DNA of 64,000 bases from the NCBI GenBank assembly GCA_036250195.1, contig JAVHZZ010000006.1:71972869-72036868 (forward strand), in the 5' to 3' direction. A program made the translations under genes and the position numbers. Origin of the DNA: Mixophyes australis. Its lineage: Eukaryota; Chordata; Amphibia; Anura; Limnodynastidae. The notes beneath the pieces are model-generated. The model made no database searches and was not told the origin of the DNA. It saw only the letters and a program-made list of their open reading frames with translations. Each line of letters begins with the position of its first letter. The stretch's first letter is position 1. Shown piece after piece: positions 36,796-46,416 of this stretch.

Positions 36796-37945
36796 TCCTA
36801 CACCAGGCACCCTCCTCCACAACGTGTAGCCCACTGCCTTAATGTAGCGACTCTCCCTCTCGACATGGGAGCACTTTTCAAGGGGGCACTCCTCCTGCGC
36901 TGTACAGACCATAATACCACATAGCCAGGGACCATCCTTCATAACCATGCTGATAACTACTTTTTGCAGAACATTTCCAGACTGCTTCCCAATAATCTAT
37001 GCCAGTAGCCAGGGATTCTCTTACTGCAGCCTTACAGTCCCTCACAGCACTACCCTAACTGCAGGGTCCAACCATGATGCTGCCAATCAATATATCTTCC
37101 TTTTTAAAGAGCCTAATAACGCTCAGTCCCACATGGAAGCTGGTCATGAGCTCCCAGGGTTCTGAAACTATTTGGGGTAATTAATATAGGGGCTTTCCCA
37201 CCCTTCTTCATACAATGTACTCTGGTGTAAGCCGCCACACACTTACTCTTTCTGGTGCCATATCTCCTGAGGAATGCTTGGTGTCTCTTATAGGGTTCCT
37301 ATTGTCGTGTAGATCTCCTTACTAGAACCACTTCTCCCAGGGGCTCTTATTTACTACCGTCTTTCCAGTGACGTGACCGCACATGTCACTGGCACCCTCT
37401 TCACCATTATGAGGCACTCGCCTCTCTACTAAAGCAACGTCTCCTGCCATTGCCGGGGGGCCTTACAGAGACACCAGCCCTACACTGGCAGTTTTATCAC
37501 CACGGTGGAGTCACCTTATGCCTGTGGTCTCCCTGTTGGCTGTAGATGGACATTTTCTGGAATTGGCTGAATCAATGTGACCTATGTTGTGATTCCATGT
37601 TGCACTTCGGGGAAGAAACACATTTCTAGGCACACCCTAAGCAATATAATAAAATTTTTTACACTTGCACACACAAAATTGCCACATGTTATAGTTCACA
37701 AGAAGGGGTGAATGAGTAGGGGTTGAGTGAGCATAAAAAAAAAAAATGTGCCCCTTCTGGCAAAAATTATCATGAAATATAAAAGATTGTTAATTGGATT
37801 TACTAAGCAAAAGCTTTGCAACAGAACTTCTCTAGGATATGGTAAAACCTTTGTGTGAATTAATTTGCAAGAAGCGCTCTATACAGCTCATATTGACTGT
37901 ACAATAAGTGATGTTGCAGTATAATGTCTCTTATGTGTGAAGGGG
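36796..37945. other. Non-coding, no feature seen
   Basis: Mixed-composition sequence without recognised exons or repeats. Confidence 0.4.
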
Positions 37946-37949
37946 CATC

Positions 37950-38257
37950 TATATTTCAGGCGATCAACCCTAAGGTAATCTGACTGGATGACTTTACCAC
38001 TCCGTGCTGGATTACCCTCCATGTGATCTTTGCTATGCTGGCTGCCCTTATGACTCCTGCTGCATATGCCATCTATTGACTATATTATGTTGATTGGGCT
38101 GGACTGACTGCATTACCAGGAAGCACCATCTGTGCAGTACTCCTGGTCTATCCTGTGGAGGTGTACCTAACATGCCAAGCCTGGGAATTCCTCCAGCCAC
38201 CGGGCACCTGTGGCTTTGTCGCTGAAGATTATCCAAGCCTTTGTGGCATGTACAGGG
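37950..38257 (+). pseudogene. Broken MYADML2 duplicate (coding fragment)
   Basis: This matches MYADML2 nucleotides around 31490-31748, e.g. 'tttgctatgctggctgccct', 'cctggtctatcctgtggagg' and 'caagcctttgtggcatgt' against the intact gene's 'ttcaggcctttgtagcttgt'. It has indels, loses the reading frame, carries stop codons and lacks both ends of the gene. Its 3' side is cut by a repeat starting 'cagggggcggactgg' at about 38256. Together with the 3'-flank match at 41105-42115, it is a tandem genomic duplicate rather than a retrocopy. Confidence 0.85.
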
Positions 38258-38760
38258 GGCGGACTGGGACTAAAAATCAGCCCTGGCATTCAAAGTACAC
38301 AGGCCCACCTCAGGTCCAGTAGGAAACAAATCGTGCACCGCCGCTGCGTGGCGGTGCCAAACAGGGCGTGGCCACATTGTGTTGTGGGTGTGGCCAACAT
38401 GGGGCATTGATACATATATAATAAAACATTACCTTTATCATGTCCTCCCAGCCACATCACGCCATCCCCCCAGGAGCATTATGACACCCCCAGCCCACTG
38501 TACTTATCTATGCTTCTGGTGCTGCTGACATTCATCAGGGTGGGAACTTCCTGTAGAGTAAGCAGGGAAGCTCTTAGTCTCACGAGATTACCAAATCTTG
38601 TGAGACCTAGAGCTCCTCGGCTTTCTCTGCAGGCGCTGTTCTATCCAGGGACTGGGAGCAACTATCAGATTCCTCCTGCTAACCAGAGCTGGATTATCGC
38701 TCGGGGGGCACGGGGTATTTAAGACAGGGGGCCCCTATTATGTAACATGGTTATCATATT
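38256..38760 (-). mobile_element. hAT-like element end, related to 53483-56984
   Basis: It begins 'cagggggcggactgggacta' and continues 'aaaatcagccctggcatt', the reverse complement of the right end of the inner element at 56940-56984. The other end is not clear. It interrupts the MYADML2 duplicate. Confidence 0.7.
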
Positions 38761-38859
38761 AGACACAATGTTAGACAAATACACAAGCAATACTGTTTGC
38801 ACTACTGTTAGGTGCACGCAGCTCTGCCTTCACAAGCAGTACAGTGTGAAGTGGGACTT

Positions 38860-39480
38860 ACCTCCCAACTGTCCTTGTAGTTGGACCAAATCTCACTAAA
38901 CAAGACAGTCACCAAAATTCGGGACTTCTCCACCTGTGTTCTTGTCACTTTCACCACCTGTGGCTGCTGGTGTCTTTAGTTGCTGCTTGTCTGGATCCTC
39001 GAATGCTGGAGGCCCTATTTGGAAAAAAAAAAAGGGTACATGTAATTTAGAAACCTCCAACCAGCCCTGGTGTTTAATCAATGCAACCCATGTTTTATAA
39101 TTAGGCCTCCCTCCAGCCTAAACATTAAAATACTAGTATTCACGTTTAATAAATAAACCTATATACCTCCCTCCAAACAACCCCAGCAACAAATTAAATC
39201 GCATTTACGTTTAAGAAATTTACCTTTTTCCCGCAACCATCACTGCCATTAAATAATTCCTAATCACATTTAATAAATAAATGTTATTTTTTCCCCAAAC
39301 AGCCCCACTTTCAATTAGTAGCCCGCAAATGATATTATACCACAATACTGGCCCAAGTTGATATTATGCTACAATAGTGCCCCCAAATCGTATACCATAC
39401 AGTAGTGCCTCAAAATCATATTATGCCACAATAGTGCTCCAAATCATATTATGCCAGAGTAAACATATTAACAAACTAAA
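38860..39480 (-). repeat. Interior segment of the large hAT-like family (minus)
   Basis: This is the reverse complement of parts of 52140-53340: 'gacagtcaccaaaattcggg', 'ctggtgtctttagttgctg' and 'tggatcctcgaatgctgg' match 53050-53330. 'gccacaatagtgc(c/t)cc(a)aaatca' repeats at 39345-39460 match the 'gggggcact..gtggcataat' array. No ORF. Confidence 0.7.
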
Positions 39481-39529
39481 TTATATTTGCATAAACTGAG
39501 TTTATACAAATATCAAGTAGGAATATACT

Positions 39530-40196
39530 GCACCCTCCCCCCCTTCTCGTGTGGCATCCTCTCTCTTCTCCCCCCCCTTCCTGTGTGGCCTCCTCACTTT
39601 TCTTTACCCACCGCCCCCCCTGTTTTCTGTGTGCCATCCTCCCCCCGTTTCACCTTTTTCTGTGTGACACTCTTTCTTTTCTGTGTGCCATTCTTTAGCC
39701 CCCTTTCCCTTTTTCTGTGAACCATCCTCCCCCCATTTCACCTTTTTCTGTGTGCCATTCTTTCTTTTCTGTGTGCCATTCTTTCTTTTCTGTGTGCCAT
39801 TCTTTCTTTTCTGTGTGCCATTCTTTAGCCCCCTTTCCCTTTTTCTGTGTGCCATTCTTTAGCCCCCTTTCCCTTTTTCTGTGTGGCATCCTCTCTTTTC
39901 TGTGTGCCATTCTTTCTTTTCTGTGTGCCATTCTTTAGCCCCCTTTCCCTTTTTCTGTGTGCCATTCTTCCCCCCCTTTCCCTTTTTCTGTGTGCCATTC
40001 TTCCCCCCCCTTTCCCTGTGTGCCATCCTCCCCCCGTTTCACCTTTTTCTGTGTGCCATTCTCCCCCCTCTTTCCCTGTGTGCCATCCTCCCCCCGTTTC
40101 ACCTTTTTCTGTGTGCCATTCTTCCCCCCCCCCCCCTTTCCCTGTGTGCCATCCTCCCCCCGTTTCACCTTTTTCTGTGTGCCATTCTTTCTTTTC
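39530..40196. repeat. Polypyrimidine minisatellite ('ttttctgtgtgccat')
   Basis: About 660 bp of tandem units built from 'tttctgtgtgccattct' plus 'ttcttt', 'agccccctttccct' or 'cccccgtttcacct' spacers. Open frames in several phases are a consequence of the repeats, not genes. The array directly abuts MITE sequence at 40197. Confidence 0.9.
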
Positions 40197-40198
40197 TA

Positions 40199-40415
40199 TT
40201 ACCGTAATAACGGTAATAATGCGCAGGTCACGTTACTTTTACCCGTAACTCGGGCAATTGAATTCCCCCCTTAGTTCTGTAATCTTTAACACTGATTTTT
40301 GCTTGCTGCTCAGGGAGCCGTGAGCAGAAATCCGGGTTAAAATTACAGTATTAACCGTAAAAAAGCGCAGGCCGCGTTACTTTCATCAGTAACACGGCCA
40401 ATTGAATTCCCCCCA
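40199..40415. mobile_element. MITE remnants, 'gggaattcaatt' family
   Basis: Two right-hand ends are present ('gggcaattgaattcccccc' at about 40250 and 'ggccaattgaattcccccc' at about 40395) with 'taataacggtaataatgcgc' and 'gcaggccgcgttac' interiors. It looks like two partial, possibly tandem, copies of the family at 12151 and 35170. Confidence 0.7.
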
Positions 40416-40458
40416 TAGTATCATTTAAAAGTAAATACTATGGGACCTATTTATGAAG

Positions 40459-40622
40459 CCCTAAACCAGGCCTTTCCAACCTGCGGTCCTCCAGATATTG
40501 TGAAACTACAAGTCCCAGCATGCTCTTCCAGCTATCAATAGGTTATCTACTGGCAAAGTATGCTGGGGCTTGTAGTTTCACAACATCTGGAGGGCCGCAG
40601 GTTGGACAGGCCTGCCCTAAAC
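40459..40622. mobile_element. hAT MITE, 'CAGGCCTG' family, copy 2
   Basis: The element at 40467-40614 is flanked by exact 8-bp repeats 'ccctaaac' (40459-40466 and 40615-40622). The palindromic body is the same as at 12833-12980, with 'gtgaaactacaagtcccagc' against 'gggcttgtagtttcacaac'. Confidence 0.95.
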
Positions 40623-41104
40623 CATGAGGAAACGTCTTTTTGCGGATGGTTTAGGCATGTTAAAGTGAAATTGATGGATGTTTACATTCGCAGTCGCAAA
40701 GGGTCAATGGAGGACACTTGAACCTGATATACGCAGGTAAATGGATTAGGAAGCATTGGAGAACAACCTACACACTCCCCACCACGGTGCAAATTCTAGT
40801 GGGTGTGATGTCACTGGAATCAATGGGTTCCATTCCTGTATCCATTTACTTAGATTCTGTAGCATTAAAACATTTGGTAAAATCATATATTTTGATGGCA
40901 ATGGGTGTGAAAGGGGCCTTTGTCCTTAAGTGGAACAAATGTCTTGTAATATCTATTTAATATATAATATAATATATGACATACACAAGAATAAATTCCA
41001 AAGAAAAACATACTATTTTTACAATACTATAATGCAAAAAAAAAAAAACTTTCTCAAACTCTTTACATTTACATTCATCCTATAACACTACAGCTGTAAG
41101 CATC
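40623..41104. other. Non-coding, no feature seen
   Basis: AT-rich, with an A-run at 41036. No match to MYADML2 flanks was recognised here. Confidence 0.4.
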
Positions 41105-42118
41105 CACCATTTTTTATAACTGTTTACTGAGATGGACTCTAACTAACCTGAGTGGTCTGGAGTGGGCGATATTCCATCAATCTCTGGAATGTGAAGTGAT
41201 ATGTTACTAAAATGGTACATTCTGGTCCTAGAAGAGGTTCTTCCATCTGTCTGCATCCCAAACATTGGTATGTGCTGCTCTGTCTGGATAACTCTAGGCA
41301 TCACACAAACATATAGGAAGAGGCATCTGTTACTAGTGTGCAGCTGACTCTCACAATGGGGACAATCTGAAGAATGGCTGGAATGGGCAAGTGGCAGAAT
41401 AAGGAATTTCTTATTTTTGAATTTAGGGACAAATTATACATAATGGTCAGTTGCAGTCATAATTCTTCCAGTGTATTTATAGGTGAAACTGAAATGTAAA
41501 ACGAGAGTAATGCAGACCTACCTCAGCTGCTACAGAACTAATTGCCACACAGAGCTGTCTAAGATTCACCTATTGCTGTATTCAGAAATATTCAATCTTG
41601 TCCCACATCTCAAGCTTTGAGAGATATTATGGGTCCTTTGTATGTTTGCTTTGTGTAATTGTTTTTTGTCTTATTACATTTAAGAGACCAATGTTTGACA
41701 GTTTTTATCTTTAAAAACATATGTTAGAAAACTAGTTTGCATTTCATCGCGATTGTTATTAAGTCGAGTCATGTGACAATAATTGTTGTAGATATTTGAC
41801 TTACAATAACTAACAATGCAAGAATGTTTCCATGCTTAATATAAACTATTCTGAAAATCCTCTTTATATAAAAGATATTTTAATAATTGATACTTGTTTT
41901 GGTTTTTTTAACATCAATGATTTTTATTGAAACTTTTTCAGAATTAAGAGATACAAAAAACAATTTAGGGGAGGATATTGGGAAGGGTACATAGGAGTAA
42001 AAAGACAATATATATTCTTCAGTAGCCCAAATTAAATGACATTTACAGCACAGGTTAAACATTTCCATAGCTAACTGACCACAGTTACCACTACTTGTGC
42101 ATTGCATGATGCTCTTTG
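41105..42118 (+). repeat. Duplicated MYADML2 3' flank
   Basis: This matches 32930-33725 in the same orientation. Shared phrases include 'gagtggtctg', 'ccatcaatttctggaatg' (here 'ccatcaatctctggaatg'), 'aatgcagacctacctcagct', 'cacagagctgtct' and 'atgacatttacagcac'. About 120 bp (near 41895-42020) are extra, probably an insertion. The match extends beyond plausible poly(A) sites, supporting a DNA-level tandem duplication. Confidence 0.85.
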
Positions 42119-42905
42119 TTAAAGGCCAGTGTAACAAATCACCCTATGGGTTAAGTTACCAGAACCTGTTGACGAGAGCTTCACATTTCCCATGGAACCA
42201 GATATGTTCGTCAGTACCCAGTTGTCCCCAGGACTTAATCTCGAGTAGTGATAACTCAGGTAGGTGGGCACCACAAAGGAATTGGCAGTGGGATGCTGAG
42301 CAGAGATCTCTATGGCAACAGGGAAGCAGGATGCACCTGGACCAGAATATAGAGTTGCAATAGGATGTAGTACCAAGCTCCACCAGTATAACAGTTTGGC
42401 AGTATAGAGTAGAGAATGGAGCAACACAGTGCAAGGGTAGGTGCTGGAGCATGATCAAGCTGTAGATCTGGAAGGTGAAACACTGTTGACACAGGCGAGT
42501 CCAATAGCAGGCACCACGATCCTGCAGCAAGGTGGTGGTCTCACAAATAAAAGGAAAAGTCAACCAGGCAAAGGGGTTGATCCATGCAGTGATATACATA
42601 GTCGGGGTCACAAGCAAAAGGTCTATCCAGGCAGCGATCAGGGGTAGTCATGTCACAGGCAGAGGTCAAAACCAAGGATCAGCCAGGCGTAAGCAATTCT
42701 CAGGAACAGGCACACAGAGAAGCAAGCATGTGAACACTATAACCAGCAAAGGCTCAGTGAAACTGACAGGTATTTAAAGCAGCAGTAGCCAACCAGGTAG
42801 GTGTCAGATTGAGCTGCAGGTGAGTGGAGGTCATGTGATCACACTCAGGCTGACAACCACACTGCAGAAGCCAAAATGAACACAGCAGTTGCCTGCTGTT
42901 CCTGA
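42119..42905. mobile_element. LTR-retrotransposon-like fragment (tentative)
   Basis: Purine-rich sequence on this strand with repeated 'aggcaa', 'ggtcaaaaccaaggatc' and 'gccaggcgtaag' phrases, of a style I associate with amphibian Gypsy-type LTRs and leaders. No ORF, primer-binding site or paired LTR was seen, so the call rests on texture only. Confidence 0.25.
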
Positions 42906-43755
42906 CAGCCAGACACAGTTTCCATCATTTGTATGACAACAGACAAGCTTAGTTCTGTACATTGGATACAAATGTATGTACATGGCAGATCTGTTGTTTC
43001 AGCTATGGGCAATGGAAATAAACGAATGTACAAAACTGAGAAAAACATAAACACTGGCTCATACATTAGGTAGAAAGACACAATTTGTGCATTGAAATTC
43101 ATTCCTATATATTGCCTTGAATATGGACAAAAGCTGGAAAGCATGTTGCACAACCCAAGTTTAAATATCTACTTAAAATATAGGGAGTGGTGGGTATCTG
43201 CGCTTCTCATGGAGATATATATAGTGGCTGCTAAAAAGTTGGGAATGTGGGGGGAGGGGGTTCCTGCCCTCCCAGGTAGATACAGAATGAACCAGGAAAA
43301 CTCTGGAGTCCCAAGGCGCCTATGATTGCCTCTGTGTTTCGTTATAGTGTGTTTTAAAACAACGTGGGCAAAAGCTAATATATAGTAAAATAATGTATAT
43401 TTATACACAGTGAAGAAATTATACAAACAAAAACAATCAGTGCACTGAGATAGATAATAAATTGCAGTACAGATCACTGGCAAATATACATGACAGGGAA
43501 ATAAGATGGCAGCATTACTTATCCTAGGGTTTATTCTGACCCTACAACAACCTTTTAAAATAAGTTTAATCTGTGTATTTCATCTGCTTTAAATTCAGGA
43601 TGGACAGAACAGTGCACTAGTGACTCAAGAACACACCATTTATCCGATTTGATATACTTTTATAACATTATTATATTATTTATAATAATTTATATTATTA
43701 TTTTGTTATAAATGTTATATAATATGTAACAATAATATAATAACATATATTACAT
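42906..43755. other. Non-coding, ends in AT-rich palindromic stretch
   Basis: Nothing coding. Positions 43660-43755 are almost pure A/T with many overlapping 'ataatataat' and 'tataacat' palindromes. Confidence 0.45.
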
Positions 43756-44916
43756 ATATTATTTGAAGCAGATGTTTAGTACCTTTGGTCACCGTGACCA
43801 TAATATTGCCCACTCCAGCCAGATGTTTCAAGGATGCTGGCCGTCCACGCCAATATAATCCACAGGACCTTTCAGAGCCAGTCTCCCGATAGTCACAAAA
43901 GCTCTCCAGTTCCCATCATCCGGGTGGTAAAGCTCTGCATCTTAAAATGGTTGTGCTGTTCTGTGGTCCATACTCTACTGCTATCTTCATGCCTCTACTA
44001 GCTTGGTAGGGATGAAGTTATGTCACCCCACTACTTAGGCAGGCACACAGCTTCACTAAGTCCGCAGCGACTTTCCCTTCATTTAACAAGCACGACAGTC
44101 CCAGGAAAATAGCAGAGTTCCCAACAACAATCCAATCCCTTTAGTTAAATTTAAGGGACCTGGCGAAGTGGAAAGTCTTATCTACACCCGGAAATTCACA
44201 CCACAACTGCTCTGTCTTATATACCCTTTTGGTCCCCCTCCTCCAGGGTGCTATCCATTTAATCACTGTAGATGAAGTTAGCCCACAGCATTGTCCCAGG
44301 ACATCAAAACTAATCACTGGTCATGGCGTTATCCAGCGTATTAACCTGTAATGTGATTATCCAGGAAACAGATATTTCTATGACAGTAATAACCATTCAA
44401 TACCAAACACATACAATTGTTCCATGATTATAGACAATACACACCCCTGCTAAAGACTACAGGTTACTTTGTCTGAGGCCCAGGCATGTTATACATAAAT
44501 CACATACTTAATTGCTGTAATGTAACAAGCAGGAGTGCCCAACACTACACATCCAGGCATACAGAGTAGATAATTAACCAATTCTGTAGTTGTGAATCTC
44601 CACACCTGGATCCAGAAGAAACACCTTATAATAGGACAAGTCCAAAACCAATTAAACAAATCCACTGAAGGTGTCTCACACTTGGGGTAATATGACTCAC
44701 CAGAAATAACAATTCCACCCTGTGGAAAATATTAAGAAATATTTACACATGTGTGGCTGCGGAAAATAGCTTAATAGACATTTTAAAAAATGTAGTTACA
44801 ATGTCTACTTCCAATTCAGGAACGTATGTTAGCCATTGAGTAAGGCCATTCCTTACTGTAGTAAAGGGTTTCTGAGGAAATTATAGTGTAAAGAAATTGC
44901 TTGTTTTTGAGAACTA
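43756..44916. other. Non-coding, possibly transposon-derived
   Basis: Mixed sequence with 'ttcacaccacaactgctctg' and 'cttatataccctttt' (a TATA-like motif at about 44217). It may be an LTR-type repeat, but no boundaries can be shown. Confidence 0.25.
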
Positions 44917-45250
44917 GGGGCCTGATTCATTAAGGATCTTAAATGAAGAGGTATCTTATTTCAGTCTCCTGGACAAAACCATGTTACAATGCAAGGGGTG
45001 CAAACTAGTATTCTGTTTTGCACATGAGTTAAATACTGACTGTTTTTTCATGTAGCACACAAATATCAACTTTACATTTCAGTGTACAAATAAGCTATCA
45101 AGTATTTGTGTGCTACATGAAAAAACAGTCAGTATTTAACTCATGTGCAAAACAGAACACTAGTTTGCACCCCTTGCATTGCAACATGGTTTTGTCCAGG
45201 AGACTGAAATAAGATACCTCTTCATTTAAGATCCTTAATGAACCAGGCCC
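44917..45250. mobile_element. Foldback MITE, 'gggcctgattcatt' family, full copy 1
   Basis: This is 334 bp and almost completely palindromic. Arms of about 140 bp (44917-45060 and 45106-45250) share 'gcctgattcattaagg', 'tatcttatttcagtctcctg' and 'ctgttttttcatgtagcaca' and are joined by a ~45-bp loop. No coding capacity. It sits just downstream (in its sense) of the decayed minus-strand L1-like LINE. Confidence 0.95.
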
Positions 45251-45251
45251 T

Positions 45252-46416
45252 AAATGTCAAAAGAGCGTCCAGAGGATTATTCCTGTCCAGCTCAGAGAAA
45301 AAAAATCTGTTACACTTTCAGCGTAATGATGGGTCTGGCAAGTCCGTAGGGGACTATAAATTGAAGTTGTTCTAGCGCCTGAACAAATCTGACAGGTCTC
45401 TTAGATGATTTGTCCAACAGTTGACCCACCATCTGCAGGCCTTCTGTCTCCCATATAACTAAAGGATGAACCACCATGGTGAGTTAGAACAAAAGGTAAA
45501 TGTATAGATTTGCATGGGTTTAATTTGTATTTATGTGCCAGGTTTTCCTAACAAACAGTAAAAGAGGATTGTTTAATATATGTGTTGGGACCTCTTGGTC
45601 ATGAAGTTGCTTCAATTAGTAAGGAAATGTTTATTTCAGTTATATAGGTACTTTTATTCTGTAGCCAGTCTCTCAGTATCTCAAGTGTGCTGCATGGCTA
45701 TAGTGAGTCTTAGTATTTGGGTGATTAATACCCCCATTGGCCTTAGGTTGTTGCAATTCTACAAAATTAATATTAGGGCATTTCTCCTCACAGATAAAGG
45801 TTCAGAATACATTGTTAATAGTTTGAACATCCTTACCAGTCAATAAGAGAGGCAATGTTTGTAATGGATACAGTAGATTAGGGAATGACACCATCTTGAA
45901 GAGGTTCCCCCTTCCTAACTAAGATAGATTAAGGTGCTCTCACCCTCCAGTTCTTTTTGTAGATTGCAAATCACCTTGACAATGTTAAGGTTATAGAGCG
46001 TTACCAAATTATTGGGCAGTTGGTTCCCCAGGTATAGAATTGATTTAGTAGCCCAACGCATTGGAAGTATGAAGGCCCATCACAATGTAGTATGACTGCT
46101 CTTTAAATATAAGGCTGTACATTTTTAAACATTTACAGAACCAAATTCTTCATTTTTGACATCAAGGGATTAGAGAGCATTCTGGATTATAAATATGTAG
46201 TAATATGTAATAAATATGTAGCAAAAGAGGTGAGTTTATTAGACTCTGTTCCTTTCGGATGTCCCTCAGCAGTGGGATTTCTGTAGAGCCTGTAGCACGG
46301 GTTCCAATGACAAATTAAATAATAGTGGGGACATCGGCACCCTTGTCAGGGTCCTCTTGTCATTTCCAAGTGTTCCAAGTATGTTATTAATTATAAAGGA
46401 AGTTAATGGTTGAATA
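45252..46416 (-). pseudogene. Decayed L1-like LINE ORF2 3' part (minus)
   Basis: Minus-strand translation across frameshifts and stops gives reverse-transcriptase C-terminal phrases: a 'GCPCPHYYLICHWNP' echo of the usual 'GCPLSPLLFNLVMEP' near 46330, and 'LQQPKANGGIN' near 45730. Near 45400 are 'VGQLLDKSSK' and 'FVQALEQLQFIVPYGLA'. It is the same old element that resumes at 50735-51608 (middle) and 57051-57215 (ORF1), split by later insertions. Confidence 0.75.

Noticed and set aside
39604..40274. Overlapping open frames on both strands with repeated 'FFSVCHS' or 'EKKEWHT' peptides
   Set aside because: Product of the pyrimidine-rich tandem repeat, not a protein-coding gene.
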